Shown piece after piece: positions 8,047 through 16,530 of a DNA stretch of 64,000 nucleotides (position 1 is the first letter of the stretch; each line of letters opens with the position of its first letter). The stretch is from positions 868,001 through 932,000 of the forward strand of contig OY970203.1 in NCBI GenBank assembly GCA_963708325.1. Direction: 5' to 3'. The stretch comes from G963708325 sp963708325. Lineage in GTDB: Bacteria > Actinomycetota > Thermoleophilia > Solirubrobacterales > 70-9. The notes beneath the pieces are model-generated. The model was given only the letters and a program-made list of their open reading frames with translations. It was not told the DNA's origin and did no database searches. A program made the position numbers and the translations under genes.

Positions 8047-8262
8047 ATGAGCATGGAACTGATCGTGGCTATGAACATCGTGGCAGTCGCCGCGTTGCTG
8101 GCGCTGTTGACCGCAGCGATGCGGCTTCCGTACCGCCTCTCCCGCCAGCCGCGCGGCGAGATGCGAGTGCCGCAGGCGCGACGCCGCCTGGAGCCGGCTG
8201 CGCCGGCCCCCCGGCCCTCGCGGGCCCGCCGAGGCACCCCCGCCACCGTCTACTCGCGCTAG
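8047..8262 (+). CDS. 71-residue single-pass membrane protein
   Basis: ATG at 8047 is preceded by AAGGAGG. Residues 4-24 form a hydrophobic helix (LIVAMNIVAVAALLALLTAAM); the rest is a basic, Pro/Arg/Ala-rich cytoplasmic tail. It ends 18 bases from the convergent haem synthase gene. Position after the oxidase genes suggests a link to respiration, but no family is recognised. Confidence 0.65.
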   Translation: MSMELIVAMNIVAVAALLALLTAAMRLPYRLSRQPRGEMRVPQARRRLEPAAPAPRPSRARRGTPATVYSR

Positions 8263-8280
8263 ACGAGGGCGAGGCGGGCG

Positions 8281-9447
8281 TCAGGCGACGGCGACGTCGA
8301 GCGCCATCGCCACGTAGAGCAGCGCCAAATAGAGCAGCGAGAAGTGGAACAGCCGGCCGGCGCGCGCCGGGCTGGTCTGGCGCGCCAGCCCCAGCGCCAG
8401 GCCGATGAAGGCGGCGTCGAGGGCGATCGCGGCCGCCAGGTAGAGGTCGCCGACGGTGTGCCACAGAAACGGCAGCAGGGTCGTCATGGCAAGGACCAGC
8501 GAGTAGAGGAGGATCCGTCGCGACGTCTCGCGATCGCCGCGAACCACCGGCAGCATCGGGATCCGGGCCGCCGCGTACTCCCGCTTGATCAGCAGGGCGA
8601 GCGCCCAGAAGTGCGGCGGCGTCCATAAGAAGATGATCAGGAAAAGGAAGGCTGCCGGGAGGGTGAGGTTGCCGGTGGCGGCGGCCCAGCCGACGAGCGG
8701 CGGCACCGCGCCGGCGGCGCCGCCGATCACGATGTTCTGGACCGTCGATCGCTTCAGCCAGCGCGTGTAGACGATCACGTAGAAGAGGTTTCCGACCAGC
8801 GCCAGGGCCGCCGTGAGGACGTTGACCAGGCTGGCGAGCAGGACGAAGGAGAAGGCCGACAGCACCAGTCCGAACTCGAGCGCCCGCGGCGCCGTCAGGC
8901 GGCCCGCCACGATCGGCCGGCTTGCCGTGCGCTCGCCCATCAGAGCGTCGATGTCGCGGTCGAGAAAGTGGTTCAGGGCGCTCGCCCCGCCGCAGGCGAG
9001 CGCCCCGCCGGCCAGCACGACGGCGAGCTGGGCGAGATCCGGCACGCCCTGGGCGCCGACGAACATCCCGGCGGCGGCGGTGATCAGCAGCAGCACCATG
9101 ATCCGCGGCTTGGTCAGGGCGACGTAGTCGCGCCAGGCGCCGGCCGGCACGTGCTCCCCGCGGAACGCCGCCGCGGCGGTGAGCAGCGCCGCGGCGAAGG
9201 CAAGCGCCGCGAACGCGAGGTGAAGCCCGGCCGCCCACCCGGGCCGTCCGCCGAGCGCGACGGCACCGCCGAAGCCGCTCTCGACGACCAGCAGCGCCAG
9301 CGCCGCCGCCGAGATCCGCAGCAGCCGCCGGTGAGCGCTCGCCGCGGCGATCACCACCGCCGCGAGCAGCGGAGCCGCCAGCACTACCAGCGCCCTGTGC
9401 GGCAGCCCGAGATCGAGCGCGCCGCTGACGACGACGAGCCCCGTCAC
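8281..9447 (-). CDS. ctaB: protoheme IX farnesyltransferase (haem O synthase) with N-terminal half-CtaA domain
   Basis: 388 residues from GTG 9447. The C-terminal about 285 residues are a UbiA-type prenyltransferase with the signature NHFLDRDIDALMGERTASRP and the second Asp-containing loop, making haem O from haem B and farnesyl diphosphate. The N-terminal about 100 residues add about four helices not found in ordinary CtaB. This part has one His in LPHRAL and one in GLHLAF, spaced like the haem-ligand pair of one half of haem A synthase (CtaA/Cox15). So it looks like a CtaA-half/CtaB fusion. Start: GTG 9447 has GGAG 8 bases upstream; CTG 9477 would lengthen the first helix. A consensus promoter lies at 9544-9572. 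It supplies haem for the oxidase encoded opposite. Confidence 0.88.
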   Translation of the reverse strand: MTGLVVVSGALDLGLPHRALVVLAAPLLAAVVIAAASAHRRLLRISAAALALLVVESGFGGAVALGGRPGWAAGLHLAFAALAFAAALLTAAAAFRGEHVPAGAWRDYVALTKPRIMVLLLITAAAGMFVGAQGVPDLAQLAVVLAGGALACGGASALNHFLDRDIDALMGERTASRPIVAGRLTAPRALEFGLVLSAFSFVLLASLVNVLTAALALVGNLFYVIVYTRWLKRSTVQNIVIGGAAGAVPPLVGWAAATGNLTLPAAFLFLIIFLWTPPHFWALALLIKREYAAARIPMLPVVRGDRETSRRILLYSLVLAMTTLLPFLWHTVGDLYLAAAIALDAAFIGLALGLARQTSPARAGRLFHFSLLYLALLYVAMALDVAVA

Positions 9448-9543
9448 GGCGGCAGCTCCGAGCGCGGCGAGGCGCAGCCAGGCGCCGGCCGCCGCGTCCT
9501 CGGCTGACGCTGGGCTTCTGACGGGTGACCGGGTCGTGGACTG

Positions 9544-9572
9544 AGTATCGCCCCGGCTCCGATGCGTGTCAA
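9544..9572 (-). promoter_or_regulatory. consensus promoter for the haem synthase fusion gene
   Basis: On the minus strand TTGACA (9572-9567), a 17-base spacer and GATACT (9549-9544) match the housekeeping consensus almost fully. The expected start is near 9537, leaving about 90 bases of leader before GTG 9447. Confidence 0.7.
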
Positions 9573-9644
9573 CGCCGCCCGTCGTCCGCGGATACGTCCC
9601 GCCGGCGCGCGCGGCCGACCGGCGCACGGCCGCCGGTGCGCGGC

Positions 9645-9650
9645 TAGGAT
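9645..9650 (+). promoter_or_regulatory. -10 element TAGGAT of the acylase gene
   Basis: TAGGAT is placed 13 bases before GTG 9664, giving a leader of only a few bases. It makes the upstream ATG at 9562 an unlikely start because that codon would not be transcribed from here. Confidence 0.45.
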
Positions 9651-9663
9651 CGCGCCCGGGAGA

Positions 9664-12408
9664 GTGGCCTTGCGGCTGTGGCAAAGAGCGGGCTGGGGCA
9701 TCGCACTCGCCGGCACGACGCTGGCCCTCCTCGCCTGCCCGGTGGGCGCCGCCGCCGCGGCGCCGCCGCCGCTCACGGTCCCCGCCTACGGGCAGTTTCG
9801 CTCCGTGCTCGCCCAGGGCGAGGGCCAGTCGATCAACGCCGCCGACCTGGTCGCCTACGAGGGCTCGGGCGATCCGCCGAACAGCTTCACGAGCCAGCAG
9901 CCGCTGTACGTCGACATCATGCCCCACGCCGCATCGCTCGCCCCCGGCGACCTCGACACCTACTACAAGCGCACCGAGTTCGGAGCGATGCCCGGCGGGA
10001 TCGGCGCCGAGGAGACCCCGCAGGCCGGCGTCCATATCTTCCGCGACGCCGACTTCGGGATGGCCCACGTCTACGGCGACACGCGCTACGACGTGATGTT
10101 CGGCGCCGGCTACGCGAGCGCCGAGGAGCGCCTGTTCCTGATGGACGCGCTGCGCCGCACGGCGAAGGGAACCCTCGCCGGCCTGCTCGGGCCCAGCGCC
10201 GCCTCCGGCGACGCGCAGCAGCTCACCGACCAGGACTTCTCCGACGCCGAGCTGACCGACCAGTTCCAGCGGCTCTCGCAGCGCTTCGGCGCCGCCGGCG
10301 AGCGCACCCAGGCCGACATCCTCGCCTACGTGGACGGGATCAACAAGCGGATCTCCGAGGACAACGCCGACCCGTCCAAGATGCCCGCCGAGTACGCGGC
10401 CCTGGGAGCGACCCCGCAGCCGTGGACTGTGGCCGATACCGGGGCGATGGCGGTGCTGCTGGTCACCCAGTTCACCGTCTCCAACGGCGGCGAGGAGGTC
10501 AACGCGGCGCTGCAGCAGGCCTTCCGCAAGCGCTTCGGGCGCAACTGGCGGGCGCCATACCACGACTTGCGCGAGCAGGACGACCCCGAGGCCTACGTCG
10601 TCGCCAAGCGGCCGTTTCTCTCCGACCGGCCCGGCCCGGTCCAGCCGGGGCTGAACGTGCGGCCGTCATTCGGCTCGGTCACGCCGCGAAACGCCGAGAC
10701 CTCGGGCCCCGACGCCCGCCGGCAGGCCAGCGCCCGCGCCGCCCAGCCGCCCTGGGTGGGGAGCGTCGAGAACCTGAAGCGCTCGCTGCCCCACGTCGAG
10801 TCGAACGCGGTGATGGTGACCGGCGGCCTCTCCTCCGACGGCCACGCGCTGGCGGCGATGGGGCCGCAGGTGAGCTACTACTCGCCGCAGATCTTCGTCG
10901 AGTACGAGCTGCACGGCGGCGGCATCGACGCCGAGGGCGTCAGCTTTCCCGGCGCCAGCCCGTGGCCGCTGATCGGCCACGGCATCGACTTCGCCTGGAG
11001 CGGCACCAGCGCCAACGGCGACAACCAGGACACCTTCGTCGAGCGCCTCTGCAACCCCGACGGATCGACCGCGACGAAGGCCAGCACGCACTACCTCTAC
11101 CGCGGCCGCTGCGTGCCGTTCCTGATGCGCGACCAGTCGGTGACGACGCCGGTCTCCCCCCTCGACCCGCAGCCGCCGCAGACCATCACCTACCGGACGA
11201 TGCGCTCGGTGCACGGCCCGGTCTTCGCCTTCGCCCGCGCCCAGGGCCACGCGGTCGCCCTCGCCAAGGCCAAGGCGGTCGACTTCCACGAGCTCAACGC
11301 CTCGGTCTCGTTCATGAAGCTGGCAGAGAACCGCCCCACCGGTCCGCGCTCATTCATGCGCGTGATGGGCACCTTCCCCGGCACCGAGAACTGGTTCTAC
11401 GTCGACCGCGACAACGTCGCCTTCCTGCAGTCGGGCCGCTATCCCCGCCACGCGGCGGGGTCAGACGTCGACCTGCCCTTCTGGGGAGACGGGCGCGCCG
11501 ACTGGCAGGGCTTCGACCCCGAGAGCTACAACTTCCGCGCGATCCCGTCGTCGCACCGCCCCCAGGCGGTCAACCCGTCTGACGGGTTCATCGTCTCCTG
11601 GAACCAGAAGGAGGCGCACGGCTGGTACAAGGGCCCGCGCGAGTGGTCGAACGGGTCGGTCCACCACTCGATGATCCTCCAGAACAAGCTGTTCTCGCAG
11701 GCGCGAAAGAACGGCGGCAAGGTGACGCTCACCGGGCTCGCCCGGGCAGTAAACCTGGCGGCCACGACCGACCTGCGCGGCGAGGACGTCTATCCGTGGA
11801 TGCGCCGGGTGATCGGCAGCGCCCGCGGCAACGACGAGAAGCTGCTCGACATCCTCGACGCCTGGAGCCGCTCCGGCTCGAACCGGCTCGACGCGAACGG
11901 CGACAATGTCTACGACCACTCCGACGCCGTCGCCCTGATGGACGCCTGGTGGCCGCGCTTCGTCACCGCACAGTTCTCGCCGGCGCTGGGCGACGAGCTG
12001 CTTGCCACCGTGCGCGACCGCGTGCTCGGGCTGGGCGACTTCGGCTGGGACTGGGCGACCCAGGTGCAGAAGGACCTGCGAAGCGTGCTCGGCCGCCCCG
12101 AGCGGGGCCGCTACTCGCGGGTCTACTGCGGCGGGCCGCGCCGCCAGCCCGCCTCGGCCGCCCAGCTTCGCCAGGCTCGCGCCGGCTGCCGCGGCGTGCT
12201 GCTCTCCACCCTGCGCGACGCCTTCGCGGCGGTCTCGGCGCAGCAGGGGCCGGACCCGGCGCAGTGGAAGGTCGAGGCGACCTGCGACGACCCCGACACC
12301 TGCGACGAGATCGTCCCCAACACGGCCGGCGCCGTCGACACGCCCCCCTTCCCCTGGCAGAACCGCGGCACCTATCACCAGGTGACCGAGCTGTCCGGCC
12401 ACCGCTAG
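9664..12408 (+). CDS. secreted penicillin-acylase-family amidohydrolase (Ntn hydrolase)
   Basis: 914 residues from GTG 9664. A signal peptide (about residues 1-32, hydrophobic core GIALAGTTLALLACPVG) predicts export. The order of alpha region, spacer and beta chain fits penicillin amidase/AHL acylase proteins, which self-cleave before a catalytic Ser. Here the likely nucleophile is Ser380 in VESNAVMVTG. Upstream conserved alpha-chain features include DxxGMAHVYGDTRYDVMFGAGYASAEERLF-type sequence (substrate-site helix). The beta chain has the VHGPVF and ENWFYVD blocks with the oxyanion Asn. Substrates in the family range from penicillins to acyl-homoserine lactones and lipid amides, so specificity is open. 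Eight or more Cys in the C-terminal part suggest disulfides. An alternative ATG at 9562 adds 34 Arg-rich residues and is less likely. Confidence 0.85.
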   Translation: MALRLWQRAGWGIALAGTTLALLACPVGAAAAAPPPLTVPAYGQFRSVLAQGEGQSINAADLVAYEGSGDPPNSFTSQQPLYVDIMPHAASLAPGDLDTYYKRTEFGAMPGGIGAEETPQAGVHIFRDADFGMAHVYGDTRYDVMFGAGYASAEERLFLMDALRRTAKGTLAGLLGPSAASGDAQQLTDQDFSDAELTDQFQRLSQRFGAAGERTQADILAYVDGINKRISEDNADPSKMPAEYAALGATPQPWTVADTGAMAVLLVTQFTVSNGGEEVNAALQQAFRKRFGRNWRAPYHDLREQDDPEAYVVAKRPFLSDRPGPVQPGLNVRPSFGSVTPRNAETSGPDARRQASARAAQPPWVGSVENLKRSLPHVESNAVMVTGGLSSDGHALAAMGPQVSYYSPQIFVEYELHGGGIDAEGVSFPGASPWPLIGHGIDFAWSGTSANGDNQDTFVERLCNPDGSTATKASTHYLYRGRCVPFLMRDQSVTTPVSPLDPQPPQTITYRTMRSVHGPVFAFARAQGHAVALAKAKAVDFHELNASVSFMKLAENRPTGPRSFMRVMGTFPGTENWFYVDRDNVAFLQSGRYPRHAAGSDVDLPFWGDGRADWQGFDPESYNFRAIPSSHRPQAVNPSDGFIVSWNQKEAHGWYKGPREWSNGSVHHSMILQNKLFSQARKNGGKVTLTGLARAVNLAATTDLRGEDVYPWMRRVIGSARGNDEKLLDILDAWSRSGSNRLDANGDNVYDHSDAVALMDAWWPRFVTAQFSPALGDELLATVRDRVLGLGDFGWDWATQVQKDLRSVLGRPERGRYSRVYCGGPRRQPASAAQLRQARAGCRGVLLSTLRDAFAAVSAQQGPDPAQWKVEATCDDPDTCDEIVPNTAGAVDTPPFPWQNRGTYHQVTELSGHR

Positions 12409-12458
12409 CGCTGCTCAGCCCAAGACGTTGAACGCGGCGACAGCTTCGAGGTCGGCGC

Positions 12459-15400
12459 TTAGCCCAGCACCACGAACGCGTCGAGGTCGACGCGGCCGCT
12501 CAGAACCGTGATCCGCAGGCGATGGGCAACCGATGCTGGCAGGCCGTTGCGGGAGAACACCATCCGGCGGGGACCGAGGCCGGCGGCGGGACTGAGGTCG
12601 ACGGCGCGACAGAGCTGTCCGGCGGTGCCGGGATCGAGGCAGATTCTCACCGCGCCGAGAATCGAGCGAAGCGGCATCACGACGGCCGCGTTACGACCCC
12701 GGAAGCCGACCGTGGCGGTCGCTCCCCGCCGCGTGGCGGATCGCAGCGATCCCCCGTTGGCGGCGGCGTTGGGGATCCGGCGCCAGGCGCCGGCGTAGGC
12801 GACGCGCCGGCTGGAGTCCTGGATCGCGGCGACGTCGAACGCCCGGCCGGCCGATCCGGTCCCCACCTGTTCCACCTGGTCCTCGGCCTCGATCCGGAAG
12901 CGTCGGTCTCGCGCGCTCGGGGCGAGCATCAGGTCGGCGCGGGTGGCGGCGATCGGCCCGGCCACGGTGGACCAGCCGCCCCAGCCATCCGCCTGCCGCA
13001 TCTGGCGCTGCGGCGAGGACTCGATCGGCTTGGCGAAGGCGTCGCCGTCGCTGACCGACCAGACGAGGCGAATCGGCACGCTCCTCGCTCCCAGCATCTC
13101 CCCCTTGACCAGCCTGTGGACCGGCGCCGTCGCCGTCGGCACCGGAGGCGGCGGCGGGGGCGCAGGAGCGGCGGTCTTGAAGGTCGCCTCGCTGCCCGTC
13201 GTGGGGCCGGAGCCGTTGGCGGCCACCAGTCGGTAGCGGTAGGTGGTGCCGGAAGCCAGGCTGGACAGAGCGGCGGAGACGGGGACCGCGGAGGTGCCGG
13301 CCCCGGCGCTCTGGGTCGGGGTGGACGCATAGACGGTGGCGCCGCCGGCGTCGAGGCCGTACTCGAAGTGGTAGCTGGTGGCGAGGCCGTTCGGATTGAC
13401 CATGCCGTGCAGGGTGGCGGTGCTCTCGCCGATCGCGTCGGCGCTGCCGGTGCCCACCGTCGGGGGCGGCGGCGCGGCCGTCTGGAAGCTGTGATCGTCG
13501 CCGATCGCTGTCCCCGAGTCGTTGGCGGCGACGATCCGGAAGTGGTAGGTCGTCCCCGGCGAGAGTGCGCCCGGGGTGGCCGAGAGCGCGTGGTCGCTGC
13601 CGTCCGAGCCGGCGCCGGCGGCGGGGTCGGGGATCTGCATGCCGTACGCCGCGGTGGTTCCGTACTCGAAGTAATAGGTGGTGGCCTGCCCGTTGGGGTT
13701 GACGGTGCCGTGCAGCGTGGCGGTACTCTCCCCGATCCCGTCGGCGGCGCCGGTCGCGACCGTGGGCGGGGAGCTGGGCGGCGGCGGGGTCGCGGTGGTG
13801 AACGTCTGCTCGCTACCGGTCGTGGATCCGGCGCTGGACGAGGCGACCAGGCGGTAGCGGTACGTGGTGCTGTCCGCGAGCCCGCTCAGGTTCGCCGAGA
13901 CCGGTACGGCTGAGGTGCCCGAGCCCGCGCTCTGGGTGGCGGTCGACGTGTAGACGGTCAATCCGCCGTTGTCGACGCCGTACTCGAAGTGGTAGCTGGT
14001 GGAGACGCCGTTGGGGTTGACGCTGCCGTGAACGGTGGCGGTGGCCTCGCCGATCGCGTCCGCGCTGCCGGTGGTGACGGCGGGCGGCGGAAAGGCGGTG
14101 CTGAAGGTCAGTTCCGCGCCTGTGGTGATGCCCGAGCCGGAGGAGGCGACGAGGCGGTAGCGGTACGCCGTACCCGCGGTCAGCCCGGTCAGGTTCGCCG
14201 AGACCGACACGTTCGAGGTCCCGGAGCCGGCGTTCTGCGCGGGGGTCGAGCTGTAGACGGTCGAGGCGCCATTGTCGACCCCGTACTCGAAGTGGTAGTC
14301 GGTGGCGGCGCCGTGCGGGTTGACGTTGCCGTGAAGCGTTGCGGTGGTCTGGCCGATCGAGTCGGCGGCGCCTGTGACCGCCGAGGGTGGCGGCGCCGTC
14401 GGCTGGCTGACGAACGTGTAGGCCTCGCCGTCTCCGGTCGAGTTGTCCGACCACACCGGGCTGGCGATCCCCTGCGCGGCTGCGATCCCGGTGTAGTCGC
14501 CGTAGTCGTTGCCGAACTTGCAGCACTGGTTCGCGCTGTAGTCGGACTGGGCCTGGGAGACCTTCTTCAGGGTCCCCAGCGAGTGGCTGGTTGCGGTGGG
14601 CGAGGTCGGCGTCACCGATCGCGCGTAGAAGTTGGTCTTGTTGCGGGTGGAGTCGTCGCGGGTCGAGTAGAAGTCGGCCCAGGCCTGTCCGGTGGACTGG
14701 TCCACGGCCAGCCACGCGAACCAGTCGTCGGCGGTCAGCGCCCCCTCGGCACCGCTTAGCAGCCGCGTCGCCACCGACTCGGAGGGATTGCTGCCGCCGG
14801 GCAGCGATCCGTTCGGCGCCGAGGCGACGTAGCTGTCGAACGTCAGGTCGGTCGACCTCGGCGCGGTGCCGTCGCCGTTGGGCTTCACCGCGCACCGGGT
14901 CGTTCCGCTGCCCGGTCGCAGGTCGCTCCAGGTGACGTAGACCCGGTCGTTCTGCGCTCCGCCCGAGCGGTCCACCTCCACCTGCGGCGAGGTCGATGCC
15001 CGGCCGCCGGGCTGGGCGAGGATCGGGCAGATGAACGGCACCGGCTTGCCGCCCGTGGCGTCGAGCGTGGTGATCGTCTGCGGCGTCCCCCATCCCGCAG
15101 CGCTGGCGCAATTCTGGCTGGACGGGTCGCAGACGTCGCCGCGGATCGCGTTCGTGCTCGAGTAGTCCCACCAGGTGACGTAGACGCGGCCGTCGGGGCC
15201 GGCGGCGACGTCGCCGTAGATGTAGCTGCCGGTTGCGGGCGTCACTGACACCGGGGTCGACCAGCTGTCTGCGTTGTCGCAGTGGGCCGCGTCGGGCGCA
15301 CCGCCGGGCCGGGTGTCGCACTGGGAGATCACCAGGTTGACGCCGCCGCTTGCCGGCTCGTCCCAGACCGCGTAGAGGCGGCCGTAGGCCGGGCTGGAGG

Positions 15401-16451
15401 GACTGCCGTCGATCGTCATCATCGGTTTGTCCTGGGTCCCGGAGGTCCGTGTCTTCAACCCGGTGGTCTGGGACTGGAAGTTGTCGGTTCCGGCGCCGAT
15501 CCGGTTGACCACGATCCGGCTCGGGTTGGAGGCGCCGTTGGACAGCGATAGTCCGCCGAACCAGATGTTTCCGAGGTCGTCGGCGGCGAAGGTCGGATCG
15601 CAGCAGACGCTGCCGCTCTCGGGCGAGGACTTGCCCGGCGCGTCGATCGTCTGGGGCAGCGTCCGCCGCACCCAGGTGTGGCCGCCGTCGCCGCTGATCC
15701 ACGCCGACATGCTCGCCGCCTGCCAGTTGACCCCGACCGCGATCCGGTCCTTGTCTGACGGGTCGACCGCGATGAAGGTCTCCGACTCCTCGGTGCTGTC
15801 GGCGGTGACGTTCTCGGCGACGCCGGGATCCGGCAGATCGGTGGGCTCACGGGCCGGCGCGTAGAGCACCACCCGGGCGCTGCCTGCCGCGATCCGGCTG
15901 CCGCCGGACCGGTGCCAGAACAGCGGCAGGTCGTAGCTGCCGGCGGGAATCCCGACATCGGTCAGCGCAAACGAGGCGACGTCGCCGGGACGCGCATCGC
16001 GGATCGAGAGCCTCACGGCGGCGCCGGCGCGGGCCAGGCGGGCGCGGCCGCCGGCGCGGCGCCGGAGCCGGGGCGGATCGGTGGTCGGCAGCCCGCCGGG
16101 GCCGCGTCGCAGCCAGCGCCGCGGCAAGCGGACCACCAGCGATGCGCCCGCTAGACGCCGCGCCACCCGCAGGCGGAACTCGATCGGCTGGCCCGAGGCC
16201 GATGCGAGCAGCTCCGGACGCGGGAGCCGCAGCTCGCCGCCGGGCAGCGCATAGCCGGTCGCCGGCCGGCGTCGGACGCCGGACTCCTCGCGCGCAATCG
16301 CCAGCGCCACCGCACTGTGCTGCCCGGCCGGCCGAAACGCGACGGCAGGGCCGGCCCCGCGGTCGTCCCTGACCGCCTGCGCCAGCAGCAGGAGGATTCC
16401 CGCCAGGCAGGCCCCCGCGAGCAGGAGCATCCGGCGCCTGTATCGATTCAC
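12459..16451 (-). CDS. large secreted sialidase-like (BNR) protein with four Fn3-like repeats
   Basis: 1330 residues. A basic start and a hydrophobic helix (about residues 8-26) give a signal peptide or anchor. Residues about 200-680 resemble an exo-sialidase/BNR beta-propeller: an Asp-box-like SGDGGHTW, several D-x-x-G-N/R turns and WSDLRPG, VTWWD-type strands. Residues about 685-1090 hold four tandem Fn3-like repeats, each with NPNG (or NPHG), YHFEYG and YRYRLVA or YHFRIVA. A Pro-rich linker and a C-terminal region of about 230 residues follow, ending in a strand-rich domain. Catalytic residues of true sialidases cannot be confirmed, so this may be a surface binding protein. The GTG start is 8 bases after CATAAT, a leaderless arrangement. 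Confidence 0.8.
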   Translation of the reverse strand: MNRYRRRMLLLAGACLAGILLLLAQAVRDDRGAGPAVAFRPAGQHSAVALAIAREESGVRRRPATGYALPGGELRLPRPELLASASGQPIEFRLRVARRLAGASLVVRLPRRWLRRGPGGLPTTDPPRLRRRAGGRARLARAGAAVRLSIRDARPGDVASFALTDVGIPAGSYDLPLFWHRSGGSRIAAGSARVVLYAPAREPTDLPDPGVAENVTADSTEESETFIAVDPSDKDRIAVGVNWQAASMSAWISGDGGHTWVRRTLPQTIDAPGKSSPESGSVCCDPTFAADDLGNIWFGGLSLSNGASNPSRIVVNRIGAGTDNFQSQTTGLKTRTSGTQDKPMMTIDGSPSSPAYGRLYAVWDEPASGGVNLVISQCDTRPGGAPDAAHCDNADSWSTPVSVTPATGSYIYGDVAAGPDGRVYVTWWDYSSTNAIRGDVCDPSSQNCASAAGWGTPQTITTLDATGGKPVPFICPILAQPGGRASTSPQVEVDRSGGAQNDRVYVTWSDLRPGSGTTRCAVKPNGDGTAPRSTDLTFDSYVASAPNGSLPGGSNPSESVATRLLSGAEGALTADDWFAWLAVDQSTGQAWADFYSTRDDSTRNKTNFYARSVTPTSPTATSHSLGTLKKVSQAQSDYSANQCCKFGNDYGDYTGIAAAQGIASPVWSDNSTGDGEAYTFVSQPTAPPPSAVTGAADSIGQTTATLHGNVNPHGAATDYHFEYGVDNGASTVYSSTPAQNAGSGTSNVSVSANLTGLTAGTAYRYRLVASSGSGITTGAELTFSTAFPPPAVTTGSADAIGEATATVHGSVNPNGVSTSYHFEYGVDNGGLTVYTSTATQSAGSGTSAVPVSANLSGLADSTTYRYRLVASSSAGSTTGSEQTFTTATPPPPSSPPTVATGAADGIGESTATLHGTVNPNGQATTYYFEYGTTAAYGMQIPDPAAGAGSDGSDHALSATPGALSPGTTYHFRIVAANDSGTAIGDDHSFQTAAPPPPTVGTGSADAIGESTATLHGMVNPNGLATSYHFEYGLDAGGATVYASTPTQSAGAGTSAVPVSAALSSLASGTTYRYRLVAANGSGPTTGSEATFKTAAPAPPPPPPVPTATAPVHRLVKGEMLGARSVPIRLVWSVSDGDAFAKPIESSPQRQMRQADGWGGWSTVAGPIAATRADLMLAPSARDRRFRIEAEDQVEQVGTGSAGRAFDVAAIQDSSRRVAYAGAWRRIPNAAANGGSLRSATRRGATATVGFRGRNAAVVMPLRSILGAVRICLDPGTAGQLCRAVDLSPAAGLGPRRMVFSRNGLPASVAHRLRITVLSGRVDLDAFVVLG
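13170..14400 (-). repeat. four tandem Fn3-like coding repeats
   Basis: Each unit of about 300 bases encodes a Pro-rich linker, a TGxADxIGxxTATLHGxVNPxG segment, a FEYG strand and a YRYRLVA/YHFRIVA strand. Repeats 1, 2 and 4 are most alike at the DNA level; repeat 3 diverges (TTAAYG in place of the VDNG/LDAG stretch). Suggests expansion by duplication. Confidence 0.8.
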
Positions 16452-16459
16452 TCGCCTCC

Positions 16460-16465
16460 ATTATG
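16460..16465 (-). promoter_or_regulatory. -10 element CATAAT, leaderless start of the sialidase-like gene
   Basis: CATAAT on the minus strand is followed by 8 bases and the GTG at 16451, so the message would begin at or next to the start codon. Confidence 0.5.
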
Positions 16466-16530
16466 CGGGTGCCATGCCATGCCGGCGCGATAGGTTGGGG
16501 CGAGCAGCGACGGCGACAAGGAGGTTGGGC

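Noticed and set aside
9562..9663. ATG at 9562 as start of the acylase
   Set aside because: It adds 34 Arg/Pro-rich residues ahead of a complete signal peptide, overlaps the opposite promoter, and lies upstream of the TAGGAT -10.
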